Below, in pieces: positions 10,259-24,304 of a stretch of DNA of 64,000 bases (positions are counted from its first letter, which is position 1; each line of letters opens with the position of its first letter). Under the pieces are notes generated by a model. It saw only the letters and a list, made by a program, of their open reading frames with translations, was not told the DNA's origin and made no database searches. This stretch comes from Dehalococcoidia bacterium. GTDB lineage: Bacteria; Chloroflexota; Dehalococcoidia; GIF9; AB-539-J10. The stretch covers positions 46,295-110,294 of the forward strand of contig JAUVZB010000003.1 in assembly GCA_030602785.1 (NCBI GenBank), read 5' to 3'. Position numbers and translations under genes: made by a program.

Positions 10259-11638
10259 ATGCACGAGAGCTGCGGCATCTTCGGTGTCTTCGCCCCCGGT
10301 CTGGACATAGCGCGACTAGTGTTCTTTGCGCTGTTCGCGCTACAGCACCGTGGGCAGGAATGCGCAGGCATCGCTGTCACCGATGGCGATGACCTGGAAG
10401 TCCGCGCCAACCCGGGCTTGGTCTCCCAAGTCTTCGATGAAGACGACCTGGCGGCACTTCGAGGATTCGCAGGCATCGGCCATACCTGCTATTCCACCAA
10501 CGGTTCCCGTCAGCCCGCGACTCCACAACCGATTGTGGAGCGCAGCGGCCCCTGGAGACTGGCAGTCTCGCACAATGGAAACATCACGAACTCGGCCGCC
10601 CTTCGACATGAACTCGAGGAGAGAGGACTGACCTTCCACTCCGACAGTGACGCGGAGGTAATCGCCAAGCTGATTATCGTGTCACGCGGTGCCACGTGGC
10701 AGGAGAAGTTGTCACACGCTGTGAAGCGTCTCCAGGGGGCCTACTCCATGGTGCTGCTGACTCCGGAGATGCTCATTGCCGCCCGCGACCCGATGGGGGT
10801 GCGACCGCTTTGTCTCGGCTCCCTGAATGGCGGCTGGGTCGTCGCCTCAGAGAGTTGTGCCCTGGACCACATAGGCGCGGACTATCACCGCGACATTCTC
10901 CCGGGCGAACTCCTCTTCCTGGAGTCCAACCAGTCATCCCTCGTCCAGCCGAGGAACGGCAGGCGCGCCTTCTGTGTCTTCGAGCATATCTACTTCGCCA
11001 GGCCGGACAGCACCATCGAGGGCCGCCTCGTCTACCAGGCCCGCCTGGCGATGGGAGCAAGGTTGGCACAGGAACACCCTGTGGATGCCGATATCATAGT
11101 CGGAGTACCCGATTCCGCCACGGCGGCAGCCATCGGCTACGCACATGCCGCTGGTATCCCCTATCGAGAAGGCCTCCTGAAGAACCGCTACGTCGGCCGG
11201 ACGTTTATCTCCCCGGACCAGCGACTGCGGGACCTTCGCGTGCAACTCAAGTTCAACCCTCTGGCCAGCCTCATCAAAGGCAAGCGTCTTGTCGTCGTGG
11301 ACGACAGCATAGTCCGAGGCACAACAACCCCCCACGTCGTGAGCCTGCTGCGGCAGGCGGGGGCGCGCGAAGTCCATCTCAGGATATGCGCCCCACCTCT
11401 CCGCCATCCATGTCCCCTCGGAGTTGACATGGCATCGGCGTGGGAACTGATAGCATCGAGAATGAGTGTGCCGGAAATCAGGGACTACGTCGGAGCCGAC
11501 TCACTCGGCTATTCGAGCCTTGACGGCCTCATCGAGTCAGTAGGGCTGCCTCGAGACCTCCTCTGCCTCGCTTGCTTCGACGGGGACTACCCTCTGCCGG
11601 TACAGATAGCGCTATCCGGACTTGCAGCCGAGAACTGA
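10259..11638 (+). CDS. purF: amidophosphoribosyltransferase
   Basis: MHESCGIFGVFAP (Cys nucleophile region), HNGNITN, VVDDSIVRGTTT PRPP motif. Confidence 0.96.
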   Translation: MHESCGIFGVFAPGLDIARLVFFALFALQHRGQECAGIAVTDGDDLEVRANPGLVSQVFDEDDLAALRGFAGIGHTCYSTNGSRQPATPQPIVERSGPWRLAVSHNGNITNSAALRHELEERGLTFHSDSDAEVIAKLIIVSRGATWQEKLSHAVKRLQGAYSMVLLTPEMLIAARDPMGVRPLCLGSLNGGWVVASESCALDHIGADYHRDILPGELLFLESNQSSLVQPRNGRRAFCVFEHIYFARPDSTIEGRLVYQARLAMGARLAQEHPVDADIIVGVPDSATAAAIGYAHAAGIPYREGLLKNRYVGRTFISPDQRLRDLRVQLKFNPLASLIKGKRLVVVDDSIVRGTTTPHVVSLLRQAGAREVHLRICAPPLRHPCPLGVDMASAWELIASRMSVPEIRDYVGADSLGYSSLDGLIESVGLPRDLLCLACFDGDYPLPVQIALSGLAAEN

Positions 11639-11639
11639 C

Positions 11640-12677
11640 ATGAAGTCAAATCGAAAACGGAATCACCCGGCCCATTCCTACGCGACCGCAGGAGTCGACG
11701 TAGAGAACGCCGATTCGGTCAAGGCCCAAATTCAGCAGTCACTGGGCACGACGCTTGACGGCCGGACGCTGGGAGTCGGTTCTTTCGGCTCCCTGTTCCA
11801 CCTCAAGGACTACGAGGACCCCGTTCTCGTCTCCAGTTGTGACGGAGTAGGCACGAAGCTGAAGATCGCCGCGCTGCTCGGCCGAAACCAGAGTGTGGGA
11901 CATGACATTGTGAACCACTGCATCAACGACATCTTGTGCTCCGGCGCGATGCCTCTCTTCTTCCTCGACTACGTGGCAATGGACAGGTTGGACTCGACTC
12001 AGGTGGCAGACATCGTCTCCGGTCTTGCCGGAGCCTGCCGCGAGAACGGCGTCGCGCTCATAGGCGGCGAGACAGCGGAGATGCCCGGCTTCTACACGAA
12101 AGGGCTGTACGACCTCGTGGGGTTCCTCGTCGGGGTAGTGGAGCGCCGCAACGTGATTGACGGCCGCTCCATCGAGGTCGGCGACGTGCTTCTAGGTCTT
12201 CCATCCTCGGGCCTTCACACGAACGGCTACTCGCTCGCCCGCTCGGTATTCGACATCGACCGGGACCCCCGCCAGCTCGACAGGTATTTCCCAGAGCTGG
12301 GGCGGACACTGGGGGAGGAACTCCTGGAACCGCATCGCCCGTATCACAGGCTCCTCGGGCCCTCGCTTGGCAACATCAAGGGTCTGGCACACATAACCGG
12401 AGGAGGCTTCGTGGGTAACGTGCCGCGAGTCCTGCCCGCCGGGCTGGCAGCCCACATCGCCCGCGGCTCGTGGAAGGTTCCCCCCATATTCCAGCTCATA
12501 CAGAGTGTGGGGGGAGTTGACGCCGACGAGATGTACCGCGTGTTCAACATGGGCACAGGCATGGTCATCATCGCGTCCCGGGAGCAGGCAGCGCAACTGG
12601 CACAGGATATCCCGAATGCGTACACTATCGGCAGTATCGTTCGCCACAAGAGCGGCGAGCGAGTAATCCTGGACTGA
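11640..12677 (+). CDS. purM: phosphoribosylformylglycinamidine cyclo-ligase (AIR synthase)
   Basis: YATAGVDVENAD...SCDGVGTKLKIA...GGETAEMPGFY...GLAHITGGGFVGNVPRVLP. Confidence 0.96.
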   Translation: MKSNRKRNHPAHSYATAGVDVENADSVKAQIQQSLGTTLDGRTLGVGSFGSLFHLKDYEDPVLVSSCDGVGTKLKIAALLGRNQSVGHDIVNHCINDILCSGAMPLFFLDYVAMDRLDSTQVADIVSGLAGACRENGVALIGGETAEMPGFYTKGLYDLVGFLVGVVERRNVIDGRSIEVGDVLLGLPSSGLHTNGYSLARSVFDIDRDPRQLDRYFPELGRTLGEELLEPHRPYHRLLGPSLGNIKGLAHITGGGFVGNVPRVLPAGLAAHIARGSWKVPPIFQLIQSVGGVDADEMYRVFNMGTGMVIIASREQAAQLAQDIPNAYTIGSIVRHKSGERVILD

Positions 12678-12687
12678 GGGAGGAAGA

Positions 12688-14211
12688 ATGCGGGCCATTC
12701 TCAGCGTTTCAAACAAGACAGGGGTGACCGATTTCGCACGGGGCCTCCGCGAGATTGATGTCGCACTGTACAGTACGGGCGGCACGAAGAAAGCGATTGC
12801 TGAGGCAGGGGTGGAGGTATCGAGTATCTCGGAGCTCACCGGCTTCCCGGAGATACTTGATGGCCGGGTCAAGACGCTCCACCCGGCGGTGCACGGAGGC
12901 ATACTCGCCCGCCGCGACGTGCCAGACCACATGGCGGCCCTGGAGAAGACCGGCATCGCAACAATCGATCTGGTGGTCGTCAACCTCTATCCGTTCCTCG
13001 AAACAGTTACGCGCAGCGGCGTCACGTTGGAGGAAGCCATCGAGAACATCGACATCGGCGGACCCACGATGATTCGTTCCGCCGCAAAGAACTGTGACTC
13101 CGTCATCATTGTCGTGGACCCCGAGGACTATGGTTGGGTTCTTCAGCAACTGAAAGATGGACAACTGGGCGCCGAGAGCCGTAGGAAGCTTGCCCAGAAG
13201 GCATTCCAACACACTGCGTCCTACGACACCGCCATCGCGCAATACCTCTCCGAAGAGACGTTCCCGGAGCACATGAGCATCGCGCTCGAGAAGGCATACG
13301 GTCTGCGCTACGGGGAGAACCCCCGGCAGCAAGCCTGCTTCTACACTGCTGTGGACGTGAAGGCGCGGGACAAGGGTCTCGGAGCCCTGGTCCCTCTTAG
13401 CGGCCCTGAGGTGTCCTTCAATAACCTGCTCGACTTCGACTCCGCCCTGGCCACCCTTGCGGCGTTCTCACAGCCGACCGTGGCCGTGTTGAAGCACACC
13501 AACCCTTGCGGATTGGCGAGCAGGGAATCCCTGGCGGAATCGTACCGCCTGGCCCTTTCGGGCGACCCTGTTGCGGCATTCGGGGGCGTGGTGGCAAGCA
13601 ACAGACCAATAGACATGGAGACGGCAGAAGAGATAAACAAGATGCATTTCGATGCCGTAATCGCGCCCGATTTCTCGACCGAGGCCATGGCTCTGCTCTC
13701 CCAGAAGAAGAGCCTGCGGCTCGTCAAGGCGCCATTTCCCGAGGCGGAGGACGAACAGCTGGAGTTCCGGCACGTACGAGGTGGCTTTCTCGTCCAGAGC
13801 CGGGACTTCGTGAGTGAAGAGGAGTTGACGCCGAAGACCGCCTCGAAACGAGCGCCCAGCTCTGCCGAACTCGAAGATCTGCGCTTCGCGTGGAGAGCCG
13901 TCAAGGCAGTCAAATCCAATGCAATAGTACTCGCGAAGGACTCTGTGCTCGTCGGCATGGGAGCAGGCCAGCCGTCCCGTGTCGAGGCGGTAGCCATCGC
14001 TCTCAAGAGAGCAGGGGACAAGGCCTCCGGTGCGGTTCTCGCAAGCGACGCCTTCTTCCCGTTCGCAGATGGCGCCGAACTGGCCCTCGAGGCCGGAGTC
14101 ACCGCAATCATCGAGCCGGGCGGCTCCGTCAGAGACAACGAGGTCGTGGAAACTGTCGACAGCCACGGCGCCACAATGGTCTTCACCGGCATGAGGCACT
14201 TCAGACACTGA
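12688..14211 (+). CDS. purH: bifunctional AICAR transformylase / IMP cyclohydrolase
   Basis: AILSVSNKTGVTDFARGL...DGRVKTLHPAVHGGIL...LRYGENPRQQA...VLKHTNPCG. Confidence 0.97.
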   Translation: MRAILSVSNKTGVTDFARGLREIDVALYSTGGTKKAIAEAGVEVSSISELTGFPEILDGRVKTLHPAVHGGILARRDVPDHMAALEKTGIATIDLVVVNLYPFLETVTRSGVTLEEAIENIDIGGPTMIRSAAKNCDSVIIVVDPEDYGWVLQQLKDGQLGAESRRKLAQKAFQHTASYDTAIAQYLSEETFPEHMSIALEKAYGLRYGENPRQQACFYTAVDVKARDKGLGALVPLSGPEVSFNNLLDFDSALATLAAFSQPTVAVLKHTNPCGLASRESLAESYRLALSGDPVAAFGGVVASNRPIDMETAEEINKMHFDAVIAPDFSTEAMALLSQKKSLRLVKAPFPEAEDEQLEFRHVRGGFLVQSRDFVSEEELTPKTASKRAPSSAELEDLRFAWRAVKAVKSNAIVLAKDSVLVGMGAGQPSRVEAVAIALKRAGDKASGAVLASDAFFPFADGAELALEAGVTAIIEPGGSVRDNEVVETVDSHGATMVFTGMRHFRH

Positions 14212-14247
14212 TTCCTGGAACGTCCAACGGAGGCGCAGCGCAGACGC

Positions 14248-15774
14248 ATGGCAAGAGCCGTACTTGCAGTCGACCTACTTAGAGGATTCCTCGAGGAAGG
14301 ACACCCTCTGTTCTGCGGTGCCCGTGCGCGCAGAATCATCCCTCACGTTCAGGACATGTTCACAGCTGAGCGTGAGCGCGGCTCGCATATCATCTGTGCC
14401 TGCGACAGACACACACCAGATGATCCAGAGTTCAAGCAGTTCCCCCCCCACTGCATTGATGGAACTGAAGAGGCCGAAATCGTGCAGGAACTCGCGGATT
14501 ACCCTGAGACAACGATAGCAAAGCAGCATTTCAGTGCATTCTCCGGCACCAATCTGGACCAGCTGTTGCAGCAGTTGCACGTAGACACACTGGTTGTGTG
14601 TGGCGTGTGCACGGACATATGCGTGCTGCACACGGTAGCGGACGCCAGGGACCGGGGCTACACAGTGGAGGTCCCCGGCAATTGCGTCGCATCTTTCGAT
14701 GAGAAGAACCATGCTTTCGCACTGGGGCACATGGAGAATGTCCTTGGAGTCACTATCACGTCCGAAAGCGTCCGGCCGCCTACGCCAGAGTGGAACATCC
14801 CTGACAGCTGGCTCAAGGGCGACACGGCCGACGTGTACTTCCTCCGTACAGTGGAGATACTGAAGAGAGAGGGCATCAACCCTGTCACAACCATGGAGAT
14901 ATTCCCACAGCGTGACGGGATTCTGTGCGGAATCGAAGAAGTGAAGGCATTGCTGAGACACGTGCTGCCCGACAAGGGCGCTGAAGTCTGGGCGCTGGAA
15001 GAAGGCCAGCCGATTGCCAAGAAGGAGGTAGCTCTCCGAATCACCGCACCATACCAGAGTTTCGGCGCATACGAGACATGCTACCTGGGGATTCTCGCTC
15101 ACTGCAGCGGGTGGGCAAGTGCTGCGAGAGAGTGCATTCAGGCCGCTAGAGGTATACCGGTACTGAGCTTCGGAGCACGCCACGTGCATCCTTCTACTGT
15201 GGCTGTGATGGAGTACTCTGCAGCCGTCGGCGGATGCAGCGGCTGTGCGACCACTGCGGGAGCCCGTCTCGCAGGCAAGGACCCCGTGGGAACCATCCCT
15301 CACGCACTCATCATAATCATGGGGTCCACGGCAGCAGCGACCCTGGCATTCGACAGGGCGATGAATCCGGAGTTGCCACGAATCGCGCTCGTTGACACGT
15401 TTGAAGATGAAGTGCGTGAGAGCGTGGCAGTAGCGAAGGCGATGGAAGGCCGACTCTTCGGAGTAAGACTCGACACACCGTCGGAAAGGGGCAGGGTGAC
15501 TGCAGACCTCGTCAAGGAGGTCAGGGCGTGGCTCGACCTCGAGGGATTCAAGGACATTCGGATTGCCGTGAGCGGAGGACTGGACCCTGACAGAATCCGC
15601 TACTTCCTCGAAGCCGGATCTCCCGTCGACCTCTTTGCCGTTGGAAGCTATGTCAGCGACGCTCGGCCGCTGGACTTCACCGCAGACCTGCATGAAGTCG
15701 ATGGCAGACCCATTGCCAAGCGAGGCAGGATGCCCGGCGTCACCCCCAGCCCCAAACTCAGGCGTATCCTCTAG
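14248..15774 (+). CDS. nicotinamidase (isochorismatase-fold) - nicotinate phosphoribosyltransferase fusion protein
   Basis: N-terminal ~180 aa isochorismatase-like (VDLLRGF, KQHFSAFSGTNLDQLL, VVCGVCTDICVLHT); C-terminal ~320 aa NaPRTase-like (FGARHVHPSTVAVMEYSAAVGGCSGCATTAGA, GVRLDTPSERG, VSGGLDPDRI). Confidence 0.88.
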   Translation: MARAVLAVDLLRGFLEEGHPLFCGARARRIIPHVQDMFTAERERGSHIICACDRHTPDDPEFKQFPPHCIDGTEEAEIVQELADYPETTIAKQHFSAFSGTNLDQLLQQLHVDTLVVCGVCTDICVLHTVADARDRGYTVEVPGNCVASFDEKNHAFALGHMENVLGVTITSESVRPPTPEWNIPDSWLKGDTADVYFLRTVEILKREGINPVTTMEIFPQRDGILCGIEEVKALLRHVLPDKGAEVWALEEGQPIAKKEVALRITAPYQSFGAYETCYLGILAHCSGWASAARECIQAARGIPVLSFGARHVHPSTVAVMEYSAAVGGCSGCATTAGARLAGKDPVGTIPHALIIIMGSTAAATLAFDRAMNPELPRIALVDTFEDEVRESVAVAKAMEGRLFGVRLDTPSERGRVTADLVKEVRAWLDLEGFKDIRIAVSGGLDPDRIRYFLEAGSPVDLFAVGSYVSDARPLDFTADLHEVDGRPIAKRGRMPGVTPSPKLRRIL

Positions 15775-16092
15775 ACACAGTGTGCAACAGCCGACACGAG
15801 CGTCCACAGACATCGCTGGCTGCCCGACATCGAGCCACCCATCCCACGGGAACCAGCGTCGCTCCAGAGAGAGAATGATGGGTCGCGTCCAGGAGGCAGG
15901 ACTTCCCCTTCTTCGGCTTCATGGCAGACATGCTCCGGCGTGGATGCTCCGAGAGCGGCCGGCCTCGCACCACAAATCACTTCAGCCCTCGTACTCGACT
16001 TCGGCTCTGGCAGGATGCTACAGCGCCTGGCCGAGAGGACAATGTCACGCGCAACGGGCGGGAGTCGGCGATTCCTGAGGTAGTGTTGTCAA

Positions 16093-16566
16093 ATGACATG
16101 GCTTGATGTCGCGGTGACGGTCACCATATGCCTTCTTGCCGCATTCGGGTTCTGGAAGGGCATAGTCAGGGCAATCATCGGCATTGCCGGGTTGCTTGGG
16201 GCGATACTACTTGCGGGCTCGCTCCATCGGCAGGTGGCTGCAATGCTGTGGCCTTCCGGAGGGACATGGTCTCTGATTGCGGCCTACGCCGTCATACTGA
16301 TTGCGGCGCTCATTATGGCAGCGCTTCTCGCAGCGCTGCTGTCGCATCTCATCCATATGACGGCGCTCGGGATAGTCGACCGCATCGTCGGCCTTGCAAC
16401 GGGAGCAATCGTCGCCGCCCTTGGATGGGCGCTGCTTCTGGCGCTACTGGTGCCGCTGAGTACCGGTCTCGCAGACCTCGTATCACAGTCACCAGTCGTT
16501 CGACTGCTGCTCGACTGGAGTCTGACGGTCAACTGCCTGCCTGCTGACCCCGGACACGCAATGTAG
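16093..16566 (+). CDS. CvpA family membrane protein
   Basis: Four hydrophobic segments; WLDVAVTVTICLLAAFGFWKGIVRAIIGIAG typical CvpA N-terminus. Confidence 0.75.
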   Translation: MTWLDVAVTVTICLLAAFGFWKGIVRAIIGIAGLLGAILLAGSLHRQVAAMLWPSGGTWSLIAAYAVILIAALIMAALLAALLSHLIHMTALGIVDRIVGLATGAIVAALGWALLLALLVPLSTGLADLVSQSPVVRLLLDWSLTVNCLPADPGHAM

Positions 16567-16584
16567 GTCGGGCAGACCGGGGTC
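16546..16584. terminator. hairpin between convergent cvpA-like and trx genes
   Basis: GACCCCGG...CCGGGGTC 8 bp inverted repeat. Confidence 0.4.
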
Positions 16585-16613
16585 GGAGAGGGACAGCCTG
16601 CTGCCGGCAGCCG

Positions 16614-16946
16614 CTACTGCTGCTCGCCGAGCGCAGCGTCCAGTATCTTCTTGAGTTCTTTCTTCGGCTTAAGGCCAACCAATTGCTGCACAGGTTCCCC
16701 GTTCTTGAAGATGAGCATGGTTGGAATTGCAGCAATGCCGTACTTCGCCGCTATCATGCTGTTGTCCTCAACATTGACCTTGGCGAAGCCCACTTTGCCA
16801 TCGTATTCCTTCGCAAGCTCTTCGATTACCGGGGCCGCAGCGAGACAGGGAGCACACCATTGCGCCCAGAAATCTACGAGAACCGGAGTGTCCGACTGCA
16901 ACACGGCAGTCTGGAAACTCTCTTCACCGTCTATGGCCTGTACCAT
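16614..16946 (-). CDS. trxA: thioredoxin (WCAPC active site)
   Basis: VLVDFWAQWCAPCLAAAPVIEELAKEYDGKVGFAKVNVEDN...GIAAIPTMLIFKNG. Confidence 0.92.
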   Translation of the reverse strand: MVQAIDGEESFQTAVLQSDTPVLVDFWAQWCAPCLAAAPVIEELAKEYDGKVGFAKVNVEDNSMIAAKYGIAAIPTMLIFKNGEPVQQLVGLKPKKELKKILDAALGEQQ

Positions 16947-16947
16947 G

Positions 16948-17742
16948 TCAACTAACCTCCTCGTTATCGGGTGAGACACCCTCGCCAAGCAACCGCCTGG
17001 CCCCACGCGTCGTATATGTTGCCACCGTGTCCTCGCTCTCGCATTTCAACTCGACAGTTGCGTGCAGGCTTCTCAGAACATCCGCAGGACACGACTGGTA
17101 TCTCTCGGCACGGCCGTACCACACTGGAGCATCTGTCTCTAGCAGCAATCGCTCAAGTGGAGCCGCTCGAACGGCTCGCCTGTGCTCCTCGTGGTATTCG
17201 GCAGCGGGAGTCGCAGACACATAGTAGCCAGCATCTATTATACCCCGCAGCACGCCGGCAAGGCCAGTGAACCAGTGAAACACGGCGCTGGACGTTCCCG
17301 ACTCAACAACCAGACGGAGCGCATCGGTCCAGGCATAGCGACTGTGTACAAGGACCGGGCGCTGTCGTCGCCTGGCCAGTGACAGCAGCTCCCCAAGGAC
17401 CTCTTTCTGAAATTCTTTCGGAACGTCCGTGACCGTCCTCTTGTGATAGTCAAGACCGATTTCGCCGACCGCATAGGACGTCTCAAGATTGTCCTCAATG
17501 AATGCCAACTCCCGTGAAATGCGTGCCGCATCGAAACCAACGAGATGACAGGGATGAAGTCCGAGGGCCGGATACACGAATCCCCTCCAGCGCTCGGCGA
17601 TACGAAGGATATTCTCGTTCGAGGGCATGTCGGTTCCCACGGCGATAACACCGACCACGCCGGCTTCGCGAGCCCGGTCGAGGCAGGAATCGACTTCATC
17701 AATCTGATCCAGGTGAGCATGAGTGTCAAAGACTGCGCTCAC
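16948..17742 (-). CDS. tatD: TatD family metal-dependent hydrolase
   Basis: FDTHAHLDQIDEV...GEIGLDYH...PVLVHSR...LLLETDAP. Confidence 0.92.
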   Translation of the reverse strand: MSAVFDTHAHLDQIDEVDSCLDRAREAGVVGVIAVGTDMPSNENILRIAERWRGFVYPALGLHPCHLVGFDAARISRELAFIEDNLETSYAVGEIGLDYHKRTVTDVPKEFQKEVLGELLSLARRRQRPVLVHSRYAWTDALRLVVESGTSSAVFHWFTGLAGVLRGIIDAGYYVSATPAAEYHEEHRRAVRAAPLERLLLETDAPVWYGRAERYQSCPADVLRSLHATVELKCESEDTVATYTTRGARRLLGEGVSPDNEEVS

Positions 17743-18050
17743 CTTGCCCCCTCCTCGCGCATTCCTCGCTGCAACGCCAGCCCGTCGGCAGTCGGCTCAT
17801 ACGCATAGATAGAGCCACGACCGCCGGCGTCGCGGCTGATCATGCGGGCTTGAACGAGCACACGCAGCATGGTCTCACCGAAGTATCCGGTCAGTTGGAG
17901 ATAGTGATCCGGAACCGGTCGTCCCGTTTCTTCGTACCTGGAGCATATGCGCGTGAGCAACCCTGCGGGCTCCTCATCGAGGCTGCGCACGAGTTCCCGC
18001 ATGCTGTCGGTCTGATGGATTTCCTCCACGAATTCCTCGAATGCCGACAT
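17739..18050 (-). CDS. conserved hypothetical protein
   Basis: 103 aa ORF with 4 bp overlap upstream of tatD; winged-helix-like C-terminus. Confidence 0.55.
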   Translation of the reverse strand: MSAFEEFVEEIHQTDSMRELVRSLDEEPAGLLTRICSRYEETGRPVPDHYLQLTGYFGETMLRVLVQARMISRDAGGRGSIYAYEPTADGLALQRGMREEGAR

Positions 18051-18163
18051 CGCTCCCCCTTCCCCGCGCTTGCGGCAGGTCAGATATTCTAGTCGCTGTG
18101 GCACATCGCGGCAAACCACGAGCACGATTGACAGGCCATTTAGGCACTGCTACTGTAGGGCAC

Positions 18164-18523
18164 ATGCCGAGGCAGGAGGACAGGACAACGAGCTACGAGA
18201 GAGAGCTTCTGAAGGGAAGTACCGATGGTCTGGTCTTGAGCGTTATCAGCGACAGGCCAACGTACGGATACGAACTCATCAGGGAACTGGAGAGGCGGAG
18301 CAGCGGGTACTTCCACTTCCGTGAAGGCACGCTCTACCCTGCGCTCCACAGGATGGAAAAGGACGGCCTCATCGAGGGGAGATGGCAGACCCTTCCGGGC
18401 GGACAGGAGCGGCGCTACTACTACATAACCACCAGAGGCACCGAGGCGCTCTCGCGCCGGCGAATTACGTGGAGCAACTTCGTGGCCGCTGTCAGGTCCG
18501 TGCTGGAGGCCAAGGCTGCCTGA
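18164..18523 (+). CDS. PadR family transcriptional regulator
   Basis: GLVLSVISDRPTYGYELIRELERRSSGYFHFREGTLYPALHRMEKDGLI...ERRYYYITTRGTEAL. Confidence 0.93.
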   Translation: MPRQEDRTTSYERELLKGSTDGLVLSVISDRPTYGYELIRELERRSSGYFHFREGTLYPALHRMEKDGLIEGRWQTLPGGQERRYYYITTRGTEALSRRRITWSNFVAAVRSVLEAKAA

Positions 18524-18533
18524 TAGAAGCCAG

Positions 18534-19421
18534 ATGCACAGGAAGCTGGGCGACTACGTATCTGCACTGTGCGGCAGCCTGAGAATCGACTCGCGCGCTC
18601 GCCAGGCAATCGACAGGGAGTTCCGGGCGCACCTTGAAGACCTCTGCCGCAATCTGAGATGGAGCGGCCTGAGCGAAGAGGAAGCCAGCGACACAGCCAT
18701 TGAATCCTTCGGGAACGCTCAACTGATTGCACAGGGCCTGCTCCGCGTCCACTCCAGGGGAACCTGGCAGGACGCCTTCCTGACATCATTGCCACATCTG
18801 CTGGTGGCCATGCTTCTCACGGTATGCTTCCGCTATGGTGTTGCCTGTGGCATTGCCTGCGTGCTGGTCACAGCCGTGGGCCTCTATCACGCGGTGTCGC
18901 GCAGAGCACCGTCCTGGTCCTTCAGCTGGCTGGGCTACTGCCTGCTCCCATTCATCATCGCTGTGTTCCTGTTGCTGGACGCAACCAGGTGGTGGACTAT
19001 ACTGGGCGTCGCGTACATACCCTGCGCCGTTCTCCTCGTTGTGTACATCATCAAATTGACGGCATCCCGGGACGTACTTTACGTCTCGCTCATGCTGGCG
19101 CCGTGGGTGGTCATCTTCGCCTGGTGCATGGCGACACAACGCTTCGGAGACCTGCAGATGGGGCACATTGACTCCTACGAGCTTCGTGTGCACGCGCGTG
19201 AACTTGTGGGCAGCTTCGTTGCCCTGGCGATATCAAGTTTCGTGTTCGTGCGAATCGCTACGCGGTGGGGGAAGGCACTTGCACTGATTGTCCCGCTGGG
19301 CGTCGTCCTCGCCTACGTGACGCTACGGTGTTGGGAGGGGGCTTCACTGTGGAGGTGGCTTGTTGCAGCGCTGGCGCTTGTGCTGATATCTGCACCAACG
19401 TTGCGAGAGTTCATGGAGTAG
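18534..19421 (+). CDS. membrane protein with permease-prefix-like cytoplasmic N-terminus
   Basis: N-terminal helix-rich domain (EFRAHLEDLCRNLRWSGLSEEEASDTAIESFGNAQ) plus several TM segments; coupled to padR. Confidence 0.75.
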   Translation: MHRKLGDYVSALCGSLRIDSRARQAIDREFRAHLEDLCRNLRWSGLSEEEASDTAIESFGNAQLIAQGLLRVHSRGTWQDAFLTSLPHLLVAMLLTVCFRYGVACGIACVLVTAVGLYHAVSRRAPSWSFSWLGYCLLPFIIAVFLLLDATRWWTILGVAYIPCAVLLVVYIIKLTASRDVLYVSLMLAPWVVIFAWCMATQRFGDLQMGHIDSYELRVHARELVGSFVALAISSFVFVRIATRWGKALALIVPLGVVLAYVTLRCWEGASLWRWLVAALALVLISAPTLREFME

Positions 19422-19435
19422 AAGGGTCGCCGGGG

Positions 19436-20491
19436 TTACTCCTCTCCCCACATCCCAGCTTGTTTGGACGTCCTCCGAGTATAGGGCAGCCCCAGATGCT
19501 CGTAGGCCCGGCGCGATGCAACGCGCCCTCTAGGAGTCCTGTCCAGGAAGCCAAGCTGCAGAAGGTATGGTTCGTACACGTCCATGATGGTATCAGCGTC
19601 CTCGCCAACCGAGGCAGCTATCGTGTCCAGCCCTACGGGCCCACCATCGAACTTCTCGATGATGGTGAGAAGAACCTTGTGGTCAATCCCGTCCAGGCCC
19701 GCAGAGTCTATCTCGAGACGCGCGAGTCCCTCTCTTGCCGTCTCCTCGGTTATCCTGCCGTCCGCGACGACCTGCGCGAAGTCCCGGAGCCTTCTGAGCA
19801 ACCGGTTGGCCACCCTCGGTGTGCCTCTTGAGCGCCGCGCCACGTGCAGCAGCCCCGCTTCATCCGCGGGGATATGCATGATGGCGGCGGAACGCTTGAG
19901 TATGAGACAGATAGCCTCTTCGTCGTAGAAGTCGAGGTGGCACACAATCCCGAATCGGTCTCTCAATGGCGGACTCAGAAGGGAGTACCGTGTCGTAGCT
20001 CCGACAAGCGTGAAGGGCGGCAACGTGAGCCTCAGCCCCCGGGCGCCCGGGCCTTTGCCCAGGAAGATATCGAAGACGAAATCCTCCATGGCCGGATAGA
20101 GCTTCTCCTCGACGATCCGGCTGAGCCGGTGCACCTCGTCCACGAAGAGGACGTCGCCCTCCTCAAGGTTGGTGACAAGAGCCGCCAGGTCACCAGGACG
20201 CTCGATGGCCGGACCGGATGTCACCTTGATATTGACACCGAGTTCGGCAGCGACTATGCGGGCGAGAGTTGTCTTGCCGAGGCCCGGCGGGCCGTGAAGA
20301 ATGGTGTGATCAAGGGACTCGCCGCGCTTGCGGGCGGCAGCAATCGCTATGCTCAGGTGTTCCTTGACCTTGGCCTGGCCGATGAACTGCTCCAGACGTT
20401 GAGGACGCAGGCGGAACTCGGCGTGTGCATCCTCGACCACCGGTTCCCCTGATACTACGCGATTCTCTTCTTCTGGCGCCTTGCGAGCCAT
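19436..20491 (-). CDS. ruvB: Holliday junction branch migration DNA helicase RuvB
   Basis: [23 protein letters not shown]...[17 protein letters not shown]...[21 protein letters not shown]. Confidence 0.97.
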   Translation of the reverse strand: MARKAPEEENRVVSGEPVVEDAHAEFRLRPQRLEQFIGQAKVKEHLSIAIAAARKRGESLDHTILHGPPGLGKTTLARIVAAELGVNIKVTSGPAIERPGDLAALVTNLEEGDVLFVDEVHRLSRIVEEKLYPAMEDFVFDIFLGKGPGARGLRLTLPPFTLVGATTRYSLLSPPLRDRFGIVCHLDFYDEEAICLILKRSAAIMHIPADEAGLLHVARRSRGTPRVANRLLRRLRDFAQVVADGRITEETAREGLARLEIDSAGLDGIDHKVLLTIIEKFDGGPVGLDTIAASVGEDADTIMDVYEPYLLQLGFLDRTPRGRVASRRAYEHLGLPYTRRTSKQAGMWGEE

Positions 20492-20540
20492 TCTACGAAA
20501 GTACGCGATTCAGTCGATTCAGCAGATGAATCCCGCGTCC

Positions 20541-24287
<3,747 letters not shown>

Positions 24288-24304
24288 TGTTTGCGGACCT
24301 CTCT

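Noticed and set aside
14275-15813. 512 aa minus-strand ORF opposite the nicotinamidase-NaPRTase gene
   Set aside because: Antisense shadow ORF of a GC-rich gene; Cys/His/Arg-rich, no recognisable motif, while the plus strand encodes clear enzyme motifs.
15775-16092. Short ORFs in the gap between the NaPRTase fusion and cvpA-like gene
   Set aside because: Overlapping short frames on both strands without motifs; treated as non-coding or decayed.
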